The notes beneath the pieces were generated by a model. It had not been told where the DNA came from. It saw nothing but the letters and a program-made list of their open reading frames with translations, and did no database searches. Of a stretch of DNA of 64,000 bases, positions 32,118 through 42,229 are shown one piece after another. How positions within the stretch are numbered: position 1 is the stretch's first letter; each line of letters begins with the position of its first letter. The stretch is from positions 1 to 64,000 of the forward strand of contig JAGYLB010000129.1 of NCBI GenBank assembly GCA_018401055.1. Direction: 5' to 3'. Position numbers and translations under genes: made by a program. The stretch comes from Roseicyclus sp. (GTDB lineage: Bacteria > Pseudomonadota > Alphaproteobacteria > Rhodobacterales > Rhodobacteraceae).

Positions 32118-33651
32118 TCACAGCGGAATGTTGTCGTGCTTTTTCCACGGCATCTGCTTGCGCTTGGTCCTGAGCTGCGCAAAGGCCCGGCAGACCCGCT
32201 TGCGGGTGGAGCGCGGCTGGATCACCTCGTCGATGAAGCCACGCTCGGCGGCGACAAAGGGATTGGCGAAGCGGTCCTCGTATTCCTTGGTATGGGCCGC
32301 CGTCTTTTCCGCGTCATTCAGATCGCCGCGATGGATGATCTCGACCGCGCCCTTGGCGCCCATCACCGCGATTTCCGAGGTGGGCCAGGCGTAGTTGATG
32401 TCGCCCCGCAGGTGTTTCGAGGACATCACCACATAGGCCCCGCCATAGGCCTTGCGGGTGATCACCGTGACTTTCGGCACCGTCGCCTCGCCATAGGCGA
32501 AGAGCAGTTTCGCGCCATGCTTGATGACGCCGCTGTATTCCTGCCCGGTGCCGGGCAGGAAGCCCGGAACATCCACGAAAGTGAGCAAAGGTATCTCGAA
32601 GCAGTCACAAAAGCGAACGAACCGCGCGGCCTTGCGGGCGCTGTCGATGTCCAGAACGCCCGCCAGGCATCATCGGCTGGTTGGCGACCACGCCGACCGT
32701 CTGGCCCTCCAGCCGGATGAAGCCGGTGATGATGTTCTTCGCGAATTCTTCCTGGATCTCGTAGAAATCGCCCTCGTCCGCGACCTTGAGGATCAGCTCC
32801 TTCATGTCATAGGGCTTGTTGGGGTTGTCGGGGATCAGCGTATCCAGGCTTTCCTCGATCCGGTTGGGATCATCGTAAAATGGCCTGACGGGCGGTTTTT
32901 CGCGATTGGAGAGCGGCAGGAAATCGATCAAGCGACGCACTTCGGCCAAGGCTTCCACGTCATTCTCGAAAGCGCCATCGGCGACGGAGGATTTGCGGGT
33001 ATGGGTGGTGGCACCGCCCAGTTCTTCGGCCGTGACGACCTCGTTGGTGACGGTCTTCACCACGTCGGGGCCGGTCACGAACATGTAGGAGCTGTCTTTG
33101 ACCATGAAGATGAAGTCGGTCATCGCGGGCGAATAGACCGCGCCGCCCGCGCAGGGCCCCATGATGAGCGAGATCTGCGGCACCACGCCCGAGGCCTCGA
33201 TGTTGCGCTGGAACACCTCGCCATAGGCGGCCAGCGACGACACGCCCTCCTGGATGCGGGCACCGCCCGAGTCGTTGATGCCGATCACGGGGGCGCCGTT
33301 CTGCATCGCCATGTCCATGATCTTGCAGATCTTTGCGGCATGGGTTTCGGACACCGATCCGCCCAGAACAGTGAAATCTTGCGAAAAGACATAGACCATG
33401 CGGCCATTGACCGTGCCCCAACCGGTCACAACGCCGTCGCCGCGGGGCTTGGACTTCTCCATCCCGAAATCGGTGCAGCGGTGGGTGACGAACATGTCGT
33501 ATTCCTCGAAGGAGCCTTCATCGAGCAACAGGTCGATCCGTTCGCGCGCAGTCAGCTTGCCCTTGGCATGCTGCGCATCGATCCTTGCCTGTCCGCCGCC
33601 AAGCCGCGCTTGGTCGCGGCGGTGCTCGAGTTCTTGCAAGATATCCTTCAT
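32118..33651 (-). CDS. pccB: Propionyl-CoA carboxylase beta subunit, frameshifted
   Basis: Carboxyltransferase subunit that moves the carboxyl group from biotin to propionyl-CoA. It starts [20 protein letters not shown] and has the N-domain motif [20 protein letters not shown] and [20 protein letters not shown]. The C-domain ([37 protein letters not shown]) is in a second frame; one correction near 32650 joins them to about 511 residues, the normal length. The upstream region carries a PccR-type box. The product pairs with PccA. Confidence 0.96.
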
Positions 33652-33769
33652 GCGGCTTCCCCTCCGAATGGCCGTGCGCGCGGCGTTCCCGCAGGCGTAG
33701 CGCAGGACCGTGCCGATTGTCGTGGACCCTATGGCCGCAGGGGGTATCTGGCGAGTCGGATTGCGCATA

Positions 33770-33809
33770 TTTGCAAATATGTTTGCGAGCTACATGCAAA
33801 AATCGCAAA
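33770..33809. promoter_or_regulatory. PccR/ScfR-type operator upstream of pccB
   Basis: TTTGCAAA, a 4-base spacer, then TTTGCGAG, close to the TTTGCAAA-N4-TTTGCAAA site known for PccR of Rhodobacter. Further on, TCGCAAA at 33803-33809 forms a perfect inverted repeat with TTTGCGA at 33782-33788. The site is about 120 bases before the pccB ATG. The whole 312-base gap between pccB and the MFS gene holds no gene. Confidence 0.75.
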
Positions 33810-33963
33810 TCTGCTAATCGGCCATGGCCTCCGCCTGATCCACCGGATCGCCGTCCGGTGCCCTTCTCGTGTTCCACCGCAGGGCATGAGTGCACATAAA
33901 GCCCCGCGCACCCTAACGTTGCGGCCTCTGGACCCGGGCCCCCGTTCGGCCTAATTCATTGGA

Positions 33964-35179
33964 ATGGCAACAATCGAACCAGTGCGGTTCCTAGACCGCG
34001 CGACTCCGCCCCACATCTTTACCTTGATCGTTCTGACGGGCCTTGGCGCGCTGTCGATGAACATCTTTCTGCCGTCTCTGCCGCAGATGACCGAGTATTT
34101 CGTGACCGATTACCGGCTGATGCAACTGTCGGTGGCGCTGTATCTCGCGGTAAACGCCGGGCTGCAGATCGTGATCGGGCCGATGTCTGACCGCTACGGG
34201 CGGCGTCCGGTGTTGCTGGGGGGCGTGGCGGTGTTCTTGCTGGCCACGCTGGGCTGCATATTCGCGCCCAACATCGAGGTCTTTTTGTTTTTCCGCATGA
34301 TGCAGGCGGTGGTCGTCGTGGGCCTCGTGCTGGGGCGTGCGGTGGTGCGCGACATGTATCCGGCCGATCAGGCCGCCAGCCAGATCGGCTATGTCACCAT
34401 GGGCATGGCGGTGGTGCCGATGATCGGCCCCGCGCTGGGCGGCGTGCTGGATGAAAGTTTCGGCTGGCAGGCGAATTTCTGGCTGCTGTTCGGGCTTGGC
34501 ATCTTGGTCCTGCTGCTCACATGGCGCGATCTGGGCGAGACGGCGCGCAAGGGCAGCGGCAGTTTCGCGGCGCAATTCGCCCAATATCCTGAATTGCTGA
34601 CCTCGCGCCGCTTCTGGGGCTATTGCCTGTCGCGTGCCTTCGCCTCAGGGGCGTTTTCGCCTATCTCGGCGGGGCGCCCTATGTGGGGTCCGAGGTGTTC
34701 AACTCTGTCGCCCGCCGCTCGTGGGCTTCTATTTCGGTGCGCCCGCGCTGGGCTATTTCTTCGGCAACTGGATCTCGGGGCGGTTTTCGGTGCGCGCAGG
34801 CATCAACGCGATGATCCTTTACGGCGCGATCATCTCGGCGGTGGGTCTGACGCTGTCGCTTCTCTTCTTCCTCATCGGGCTCAAGACGGCCTTGGTGTTC
34901 TTCGGCTTCATGACCTTCGTGGGCTTTGGCAATGGCATGGTTTTGCCCAATGCAACCTCGGGCATGCTGTCGGTGCGGCCGCATCTGGCAGGCACGGCGA
35001 GCGGCTTGGGCGGTGCGATCATGATCGGCGGCGGCGCGGCGCTGTCGGCTTTGGCGGGCGCGATGCTGACGGGGGGCAGCGGCGCCTATCCGCTGATCTT
35101 GATCATGCTGGTGACGGCGTTTTTGGGCGTGCTGGCCATCGTCTATACGATCCGGCGGCAGAAGCAGGTTCTGGGCTGA
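33964..35179 (+). CDS. Bcr/CflA-type multidrug efflux MFS transporter, frameshifted
   Basis: A twelve-helix major facilitator of the drug:H+ antiporter group (DHA1). The N-half has ALSMNIFLPSLPQMTEYF and the MFS motif A GPMSDRYGRRPVLLGG, then VVVVGLVLGRAVVRDMYP. Two shifts near 34650 and 34720 interrupt FAYLGGAPYVGSEVFNSV; the C-half continues through FGFMTFVGFGNGMVLPNATS. Total about 405 residues, normal. Divergent from pccB and 61 bases upstream of pccR. Substrate unknown. Confidence 0.87.
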
Positions 35180-35193
35180 GGCTTGCAGGCCGG

Positions 35194-35222
35194 TTTGCAA
35201 AGACGCATTGTGCGCTTGCAAA
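35194..35222. promoter_or_regulatory. Paired TTTGCAAA-like half-sites upstream of pccR
   Basis: TTTGCAAA (35194-35201) and CTTGCAAA (35215-35222) are 13 bases apart, just before the pccR ATG. This is the same half-site as in the pccB operator but with wider spacing, so autoregulation by PccR is likely but less certain. Confidence 0.55.
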
Positions 35223-35240
35223 CCTGACGGAGTGCTGCCC

Positions 35241-36636
35241 ATGCCGCCCCAGAAGCTATACGCCGGTGCCAAGCTGCGCGAGATCCGCACAAGGCTGGGC
35301 CTGACGCAAAAGGATTTCGCGGGCAGGTTGGGCGTGTCGCTGCCCTATCTCAACCAGATGGAAAACAACAACCGCCCGGTGTCGACCGCGGTGGTGCTGG
35401 GTCTGGCGCAGGAGTTCGGCATCGACGTGACCGAACTGCGCGCGGGCGACGCCGAAAGGCTGGTGTCGGACATGCGCGAGGCGCTGGCCGATCCGGTGTT
35501 TTCCGATGGTGCGCCGGGCATGGCCGATCTGCGGCTTGCCGCGTCAAACGCGCCCGCACTGGCGCGCGCCTTTCTCGACCTGCACCGCGCCTATCGCCAG
35601 ACCCATGAGCGGCTGGCCGAGCCTGGACGAGGCTTTGGGGCAAGATCGCCGTGCCGCCCCCAGCCCGTGGGAAGAGGTGCGCGACTTCTTCCACTATTGC
35701 GACAATTACATCGACGCGGTGGACCGTGCGGCCGAACGCTTTGCCGGTCAGGCAACCGGCGATCTGGCCGCCCATACCGAGGCCGTGCTGGCCGCCATGG
35801 GGGTCAGCCTGCGGTTCGAGGCGGGGCAGGGTGTGCGCGCCTATGATCCGGCCACGCGGATCCTCACCCTCAGCCCGCGCGCGGCGCCCGAGACGCAGCG
35901 CTTTCAGCTGCTGCACCAATACGCGCTGCTGGGACAGGGGCAGCTGATCGAAGCGACGCTCGATCTGGCGCGGTTCCAATCCGACACCTCGCGCGAGATT
36001 GCGCGGATCGGGATGGCGAATTATTTCGCGGGTGCGGTCTTGATGCCCTATAACCGGTTCGCAGGTGCGGCGCGCGAGGCGCGGCATGATCTGGAGCGGC
36101 TGTCGATCCAGTTCGGCGCCTCGATCGAGCAGGTGGCGCACAGGCTATCGACCTTGCAGCGGCCCGGGGCCAAGGGCATCCCGTTCTTTTTCGCGCGGGT
36201 GGATCAGGCGGGGACGGTGACGAAACGCCATTCCGCGACCCGTCTGCAATTCGCCCGCTTCGGGGGCGCGTGCCCGTTGTGGAACGTGCATCAGGCCTTC
36301 GAGACGCCGACGCGGTTCTTGCGCCAATTGGCCGAAACGCCCGACGGGATGCGCTATGTCATCATCGCGCGCGACGTGTCGAAATCGGGCGGGGCCTGGG
36401 GCCTGCCCACGCGGCGCTTTGCCATTTCGCTGGGATGCGAGGTCAAGCATGCGGGCGATCTGGTCTATGCCGACGGGCTGGATCTGGACCGCGACAGGGC
36501 GTTTCAGCCCATCGGAATCTCGTGCCGGATCTGCGAGCGGGCGCAGTGCCACCAACGCGCCGTGCCCCCCCTGGAGCGGCATCTGGTGGTCGATCCGAAC
36601 CGACGCGGCACGTTGCCCTACGAGATCGGGCGTTGA
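35241..36636 (+). CDS. pccR: PccR/ScfR-family transcriptional regulator, frameshifted
   Basis: XRE-type regulator of the short-chain fatty acyl-CoA (ScfR) family. An N-terminal HTH is visible in IRTRLGLTQKDFAGRLGVSL. The middle domain carries ANYFAGAVLMPYNRFAGAAR and QFGASIEQVAHRLSTLQR, an IrrE/ImmA-like region. The C-terminal domain ends with the Cys cluster GISCRICERAQCHQRA, typical of ScfR. One shift near 35628 joins the halves to about 465 residues. In Rhodobacter PccR controls propionyl-CoA carboxylase genes; gene neighbours and boxes here support the same role. Confidence 0.9.
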
Positions 36637-36691
36637 CGCGCGCGGGCGCAGGCCCGTAATCCTGAACGCTCAGGCAGGGAGGAGACCGACC

Positions 36692-37222
36692 ATGGAAATG
36701 CACGCAACCCGCACCATCGCCGCCGACCGGATGACGGTCTGGGCCGCGCTGAACGATGCCGAGGTGCTGAAGGCCTGCATTCCGGGCTGCGAGGAATTGA
36801 CCGGCTCGCCCGAAGACGGGTTCAGCGCGGTGGTCAAGCAAAAGATCGGGCCGGTCAAGGCGACCTTCAGGGGCGAGGTGACATTGTCGGATGTGGTGCC
36901 GGGCACCAGCTATACGATCACCGGCGAGGGCAAGGGCGGCGTCGCGGGCTTTGCCAAGGGTGCGGCGCAGATCTTGCTGACGGACGCCGAGGGCGGCGGC
37001 ACCGATCTGCGCTACGATGTCGATGCCAAGGTGGGCGGCAAGCTGGCGCAGCTTGGCTCGCGGCTGGTGGACAGCATCGCCACGCGGATGGCCGACCAGT
37101 TCTTCGAGCGCTTTCAGGCGCGGCTCGAAGGGCGCGACGGCGATGACGGTCGCACGGCAGATGTCGACGGCGACGGGGACGGGGATGGTGATGGCGGCGG
37201 CGGGGATGGCGGCGACGCCTGA
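36692..37222 (+). CDS. CoxG-like SRPBCC protein with Asp/Gly-rich tail
   Basis: A 176-residue SRPBCC (START-like) protein of the CoxG family, which in CO dehydrogenase clusters helps enzyme maturation at the membrane. The core includes RMTVWAALNDAEVLKACIPG, VKQKIGPVKATFRGEVTL and KGAAQILLTDAEGGGTDLRY. The last 30 or so residues are almost only Asp and Gly, a low-complexity tail. GGAGGAG precedes the ATG. No CODH genes lie nearby, so a housekeeping or other partner is likely. Confidence 0.85.
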   Translation: MEMHATRTIAADRMTVWAALNDAEVLKACIPGCEELTGSPEDGFSAVVKQKIGPVKATFRGEVTLSDVVPGTSYTITGEGKGGVAGFAKGAAQILLTDAEGGGTDLRYDVDAKVGGKLAQLGSRLVDSIATRMADQFFERFQARLEGRDGDDGRTADVDGDGDGDGDGGGGDGGDA

Positions 37223-37265
37223 AGGGGCAGGGCCGCAGGGCCCCGCCAGCGCATCAAGCCGTCTG

Positions 37266-37506
37266 TCAGGCTTTGGCGAGGATCGTGGCGATCTGATCTT
37301 TCAGCACCATGCGTTCCTTGCGCATCTTCTGCTCGGTGAAATCATCCACCGGCTCTGATCCCGGTTTCCGAGCGGTGAACGGCGCGGTTCACATCATGGT
37401 AGGATTCCATCAGCCGGGCGAAATGGCTGTCGGTGGTCTTGAGCGTGTGGATCTTCTTGACGTCTTGCGGAAATTCCTCGGCCAGTTCGTGGGGGGTATG
37501 GGACAT
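37266..37506 (-). CDS. YdcH/DUF465-family small protein, frameshifted
   Basis: A small coiled-coil protein of about 79 residues. It starts MSHTPHELAEEFPQDVKKIH and has DSHFARLMESYHDVNRAVHR. An extra A near 37357 stops the frame; the continuation is EPVDDFTEQKMRKERMVLKD followed by QIATILAKA. All parts fit the DUF465 family of unknown function found in most alphaproteobacteria. Confidence 0.8.
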
Positions 37507-37607
37507 GCGGGGTTCCTTCCATGGGTCCGTGGGATCGCAACGACCCTAGGCCCTGCCGCGCCGTCCCGACCTTGAGCCAGATCAAGCCCGCTGCACTTTG
37601 CCCACCG

Positions 37608-38300
37608 TCACTCCGCCGCCTCGCAACTGTCGCCGCGCCAGGCCGAAATCAGCGCCTCGGGGCTCAGGACATGGGCGATCGGGGCGCCGGCGAAGGTCTC
37701 GGGCTCCGCTTCGGCCAAGCGGCCGGGGAAGGCGAGGGCTGCGAGGCCCGCGGCCCGCGCGGCCTGCAGCGCCACTGGCGTGTCGACCACGGCCACTGCC
37801 CGTGATGGGCCAAGGCCCAACTCGATCAGGGCCGCCTCCATCGCTTCGGGGTCCGGGGCCATGCGGGACACATCTTCGCGCAAGATCGCGACGTCGAAGG
37901 CGACACCACCGCGTGCGCGCGCCGTGGCCACCAGCAGCGCACGCACCGGATCCACCTCGGAGCGGCTGACCAGCGCCAGTCGCACGCCGCCGCGCGCCGC
38001 CCAGTTCATCACCCGCGCCACGCCGGGGCGCGGCGGTACGCCGCCCGCCAGCATGGTGGCGAAATGGTTCTGGTGCGTTCGGTCGAGCAGATCCGCCTCC
38101 ACCACCTGCCCCAGATGGGCGGCATATCGCGCCGCCAGTTGCCGGTCGCCGCCCGGGCGCATCAATTCGCCATAGGTGTCTTGCGACCAGTTCCAATCGA
38201 CGCCATGCGCGCGAAAGGCCGCGTTCCACGCCGCGCGATCCAGTTCCGCGACTTCGGCCAACGTGCCGATCCCGCCGAAGATAAGGGCTTCCAATGTCAT
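37608..38300 (-). CDS. HAD-superfamily protein lacking the catalytic Asp
   Basis: About 230 residues with the HAD fold: cap-region helices after the first motif, SRSEVDPVRALLVATA as motif II region and VAVVDTPVALQAARAAGLAA as motif IV region. Motif I reads LIFGGIGTL, where active enzymes have DxD in place of GxG, so the nucleophile is missing. Motif IV is also weak (VVDTPVAL against DD/ED). Similar motif-I variants appear in other Rhodobacterales, so this may be a conserved non-catalytic or changed-function protein. A start six codons upstream is possible. Confidence 0.8.
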   Translation of the reverse strand: MTLEALIFGGIGTLAEVAELDRAAWNAAFRAHGVDWNWSQDTYGELMRPGGDRQLAARYAAHLGQVVEADLLDRTHQNHFATMLAGGVPPRPGVARVMNWAARGGVRLALVSRSEVDPVRALLVATARARGGVAFDVAILREDVSRMAPDPEAMEAALIELGLGPSRAVAVVDTPVALQAARAAGLAALAFPGRLAEAEPETFAGAPIAHVLSPEALISAWRGDSCEAAE

Positions 38301-38452
38301 GCGAACCTCCGCTGTCATTCATTGACGGCCCGGAATGGTTAATCGCGTATGACCGAGTGCGGATCGCTGCGTTGCGGCAACGGTCTTTGGTCCCAGCCTG
38401 AGCGGGATGATGGCGGGCTGCATAATTTGCAGGCGAAAGGAAAAAGGTTAAC

Positions 38453-39400
38453 CTAGGCCGTCGGCGCGTCGGGCGGTGGCGTGATCGGCGTCTTGCGCCG
38501 CGCTTCGCGCCAGGTGACGACGCTGATCGCGCTGATGATCATCGCACCGCCCAGCATCACAAAGACATCCGCAGCCTCGCCGAAAACCACGACGCCAAGG
38601 GTCGTGGCCCAGATCAGTTGCAAGAAGGTGACGGGTTGCGTGACTGTCAGGGGCGCCTTGGTGAAGGCCAGCGTCATGGTGTAATGGCCCGCCGTGGCAA
38701 AGGTCGCGGTGATGGTCAAAAGCCCCAGCTCGCGCCAGCCGATCGGCACCCAGACCGCCCATGCGTAGGGCAGCAGCAAGATCGGCACCACCACCGAGAG
38801 CATGAAGACCACGACCTCGGGTTTGGTGCGGCTGCTCAGGACCTTGGCCATGAAATAGCTGGCCGCCATGGCCACGGCGGTGCCCAGCATGGCGACATGG
38901 CCGATGTCGATTTCACGAAAGCCGGGGCGCACGATGACCAGCGTGCCGAGGAAAGCCACGCCGACAGCCCCGATGCGCCAGGGGCCAAGGCGTTCTTTTA
39001 GAAGAACGACAGCCAGCAGCATGACATAGATCGGGTTGAGGTAGTTCAGCGCCGTGACATCCGCGATGGGGATGCGCGACATGGCGAAGAACCACAAGAC
39101 GACGGACACCGAATGGCACAGGCCCCGCATGCCGAACAGGCCCCATGTCTTGCGGTCGATGGTGGCCGCGCGCACCGCGGGCCACATCGGGATCAGGAAC
39201 ACCACGCCAAGCGCAAAGCGCAGGAACGCCGATTGCGCCGCCGGGACCTCCGTGCCGACCATCTTGACGCTGGCGGTGACGACGACAAAGCACAGGCCGG
39301 TCACGATCATCCAGATGATCCCGGCGACCGGCTGCGCGGCCTGCGGCGGGGCAGGCGCCAGGGCTGCGGCCGGGGACGGGGCTTTGGGGGTGGGGATCAT
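38453..39400 (-). CDS. EamA/DMT-family transporter
   Basis: A 315-residue ten-helix drug/metabolite exporter. A Pro/Ala-rich N-terminus precedes the first helix GIIWMIVTGLCFVVVTAS. Conserved blocks are MRGLCHSVSVVLWFFAMSR and DVTALNYLNPIYVMLLAVVL, typical of the RhaT/S-adenosylmethionine-uptake-like branch, and the second EamA repeat ends with IISAISVVTWREARR. Intact, monocistronic by position. Substrate unknown. Confidence 0.88.
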   Translation of the reverse strand: MIPTPKAPSPAAALAPAPPQAAQPVAGIIWMIVTGLCFVVVTASVKMVGTEVPAAQSAFLRFALGVVFLIPMWPAVRAATIDRKTWGLFGMRGLCHSVSVVLWFFAMSRIPIADVTALNYLNPIYVMLLAVVLLKERLGPWRIGAVGVAFLGTLVIVRPGFREIDIGHVAMLGTAVAMAASYFMAKVLSSRTKPEVVVFMLSVVVPILLLPYAWAVWVPIGWRELGLLTITATFATAGHYTMTLAFTKAPLTVTQPVTFLQLIWATTLGVVVFGEAADVFVMLGGAMIISAISVVTWREARRKTPITPPPDAPTA

Positions 39401-39439
39401 GCGTCAGACATGGCGCAGGCGGCAGGACTGTCCAGACGC

Positions 39440-40045
39440 TCACGCCCCAAGCGCAAGCTCGACCGCCAGCGCCAGCATCGTCGCGCCCACCACGGCGTCC
39501 AGCGCCCGCCACGCGGCTGGCCGGGCAAAGACAGGGGCAAGCCTGCGCGCGCCATAGCCCAAGGCCACGAAGAACAGGACCGAGGCCGACAGCGCGCCCG
39601 CGCCAAAGGCCCAACGCGCGTCGCCATAGGTGGCCGCGACCGCGCCGATCAGCCCGACCGTGTCGAGGTAGACATGCGGGTTGGCCCAGGTCAGCAGCAG
39701 GGTCGTGGCGATGGCTGTGCGCAGGCTTTGCTGCGCTGGGCCACCGGCCTCAAGCGCACCCGTCGTGGTCCAGGCGGCACGCAAGCTGCGGAGGCCGTAG
39801 ACCACGAGAAAGGCCGCACCGCCCCAGCGCATCGCCTCGATTGCCCAAGGGGCGCGCGTGGCGATGACCCCGAAACCCGCGACGCCGGTGAAGATCAGGA
39901 CCGCCTCGGACAGGCAGCAGACGGCCACCACCGCGCCGACATGGGCGCGGCGCAACCCTTGGCGCAGGACAAAGGCATTTTGCGCTCCGATGGCGAGGAT
40001 CAGCGACAGCGACAGGGCAAAGCCTGCGATCAAGGCGGCGGTCAT
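39440..40045 (-). CDS. LysE/ArgO-family amino-acid exporter
   Basis: A 201-residue six-helix exporter. The family motif LSLILAIGAQNAFVLRQGL is at the N-terminus and LLLTWANPHVYLDTVGLIG in the middle, as in LysE/ArgO exporters of lysine and arginine. The gene is intact, 39 bases upstream of the EamA gene on the same strand. The 266 bases before it, up to the nlpD end, contain nothing I can name. Confidence 0.92.
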   Translation of the reverse strand: MTAALIAGFALSLSLILAIGAQNAFVLRQGLRRAHVGAVVAVCCLSEAVLIFTGVAGFGVIATRAPWAIEAMRWGGAAFLVVYGLRSLRAAWTTTGALEAGGPAQQSLRTAIATTLLLTWANPHVYLDTVGLIGAVAATYGDARWAFGAGALSASVLFFVALGYGARRLAPVFARPAAWRALDAVVGATMLALAVELALGA

Positions 40046-40311
40046 GGGGGGCGGTTCCGGTCTGGTGGTCCCGTCCGCCTAGCGGGGGCAGGCGGATCGG
40101 TCCAGCGTAAATGAATGCCCAAGACGTTACGGCGGGCGGATCATCGATCGCGCCTGTCTTGGCGCCGTGATCGCGCCGCGGGCGCCCAAAAGTTGGAGGG
40201 TCGATCCCAACCCTGTGGTCAGGGTCGATACGCCACTTGACCGCCGGTCTGCCCGCCAGACCGCGCAAGCGCTTCCGGGCGTTCTGTGCTACAGGCCGCG
40301 CCGCGCCGGTT

Positions 40312-41424
40312 TCACGGCAGGTATTGTGTGGGGTTCACCGCCTCGAACCCGCGCCGCACCTCGAAATGCAGGAAGGACGGATCGCCCGGGCCGACCTCGG
40401 CCAGGATCTGGCCCTGGGTCACGCGGTCGCCGCGCGCGACGGAGATGTTGCGGATATTGGCATAGACCGTCAGCAGTCCGTCGGAATGGCGGACCACAAG
40501 GATCGGGATCTGGTCGGTATCACGCGTGATCGCCGCCACTTCGCCATCGGCTGCGGCGCGCACGGGTGTGCCGGTCGCGGCGCCGATGTCGATGCCTTCG
40601 TTGCCGCGGCCGTAGGGGCGGATGATGCTGCCCGACACGGGCATGATGAAGCGGGCCGAGGGGGCCGCTGTGGGGGCGGGGTCGGTGCTGCCGCCGGGGC
40701 TGCGGCCTCGGTGCCGCGCTGGGGCAGGGTGGCTTGCTGGATCGGTTCGGGCAGCGGCGTCGCCGAGGAGGGGGGTGGCGGCGGCACGGTGGTGCCCGGC
40801 GCGGTGCGGGCGGTGGGCGGGGCTTCTTCGATCACCAGCGGGATGATCAGGAATTGCCCTTCTCGGACCGCCAGATCGGGGCCGAGCCCGTTCCATTCCG
40901 CCAGCGAGCGCACCGATACGCTGTAGAGCCGCGCGACCGAATAGGCGGTCTCGCCGCGCGCCACCCGGTGGCGCACAGGTTCCGCGCCGCCCTGCACCGC
41001 AGGGGCGGCGCGGCAGGGTCTGGCGCGCCTCGGCGGCGTCGATCGCGCCCGATGCGATGGCGGCGATGTCGCGCCCGCCAGGGGCTGCAGTGGCCCCGGG
41101 GGTCACCCGGCGCGGCAAGGCAAGGATTTCGTCGGCCCGCAGCACATCGGTGGTCTGCCGCCCGTTGAAGCGGGCCAGTTCATCGGCATCCATGCCGATG
41201 CGCGCAGCCACACCTGCGACCGTGTCGCCGCGACGGGCCACGACGACCTGATAGCTTTCATAGGTCAGAAGACCGTTTGCGTCGGGGGCAGGACGGGGGG
41301 CGGCCACGCCTGCGCCCCTAGTCGAAATGCGGTCGGGGCGCAGGTCGAAATCGAGGTCGGACGCGACGCAGCCCGCCAGAAACGGCAGGCAAAGGCCAAG
41401 GGCGATCAGGTGGGCGCGGCGCAT
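40312..41424 (-). CDS. nlpD: NlpD-like LysM/M23 lipoprotein, frameshifted
   Basis: Lipoprotein with signal MRRAHLIALGLCLPFLAGC, two LysM domains (YQVVVARRGDTVAGVAARIG; HRVARGETAYSVARLYSVSV), a Pro-rich linker and a C-terminal M23/LytM domain (IIRPYGRGNEGIDIGAATGT, then PSFLHFEVRRGFEAVNP). Three pieces in different frames need corrections near 41010 and 40680. The M23 metal ligands are altered: Asn replaces the first His and the first His of HxH is Phe or Leu, so it is probably an amidase activator, not a hydrolase. It follows surE and pcm, the usual cluster. Confidence 0.85.
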   Translation of the reverse strand: MRRAHLIALGLCLPFLAGCVASDLDFDLRPDRISTRGAGVAAPRPAPDANGLLTYESYQVVVARRGDTVAGVAARIGMDADELARFNGRQTTDVLRADEILALPRRVTPGATAAPGGRDIAAIASGAIDAAEARQTLPRRPCGAGRRGTCAPPGGARRDRLFGRAALQRIGALAGGMERARPRSGGPRRAIPDHPAGDRRSPAHRPHRAGHHRAAATPLLGDAAARTDPASHPAPARHRGRSPGGSTDPAPTAAPSARFIMPVSGSIIRPYGRGNEGIDIGAATGTPVRAAADGEVAAITRDTDQIPILVVRHSDGLLTVYANIRNISVARGDRVTQGQILAEVGPGDPSFLHFEVRRGFEAVNPTQYLP

Positions 41425-41577
41425 CGCTCGGGTCTTCCTCAACATCATAGCCGGGCCAGGGCCGGGCAATCACTGGCTACGACCCGCGGGTCGGGGTTCT
41501 TGTCCTGTTGCAGGTTCTACATCGAAAACATGGCATGGATAAACCCCTGCGGCGGCGAATTGCCGATCACAGTTGCC

Positions 41578-42229
41578 TCAATCGCGCGGCAGGCCGTCGA
41601 TCAGGGGCACCGAAGCGGACCGGCATGATCTCGTCATAGTCAAAACCTGCGCCATCCGCGCGCCGCGTGACCTTGATCAGGCTCTGCACCGCATCCGACT
41701 GGCCCACCGGCAGCACCATGACGCCGCCCGGCTTGAGCTGTTGCAACAGCGGCCCGGGCGGGTCCTCGGCGGCGGCCGTCACAAGGATGCGGTCGAAAGG
41801 CCCCTGATCGGGCAGGCCGAAACTGCCGTCGCCGGTCAGGACGGTGATGTTGGTCAGGCCAAGGGCTGCAAAGCGGGCCTCGGCCTCGCGCGTGAGCGTG
41901 CGGAAGCGGTCGATGGTGTAGACGCGGCGCGCCAACTCGCCAAGGATCGCCGCCTGATAGCCCGAGCCTGTGCCGATCTCGAGCACGGTGTCGCGCGGCT
42001 GGACCGACAGCGCCTGCGTCATCAGGCCCACGACCGAGGGCTGGCTGATCGTCTGGCCTGACGCGATGGGCAGCGGCATGTCCTCATAGGCGCGGGCCGC
42101 GAAATGACCCTGCACGAAACCGCCGCGGTCGATCGCCTCCATCGCCTTCAGCACGCGCGTGTCCGTCACGCCCTTCTGGCGCAATTGGAACAGGAACTGC
42201 ATCTTGCGCGTGGCGTCCTCGGGGGTCAT
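41578..42229 (-). CDS. pcm: Protein-L-isoaspartate O-methyltransferase, frameshifted at the end
   Basis: Repairs isoaspartyl residues in aged proteins using SAM. Conserved blocks are [20 protein letters not shown], the SAM loop [15 protein letters not shown], and [20 protein letters not shown]. One extra base near 41615 spoils the tail; corrected, it ends [12 protein letters not shown] at 41578, about 217 residues. The ATG overlaps the surE stop as ATGA. The surE-pcm-nlpD order is widely conserved. Confidence 0.94.
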
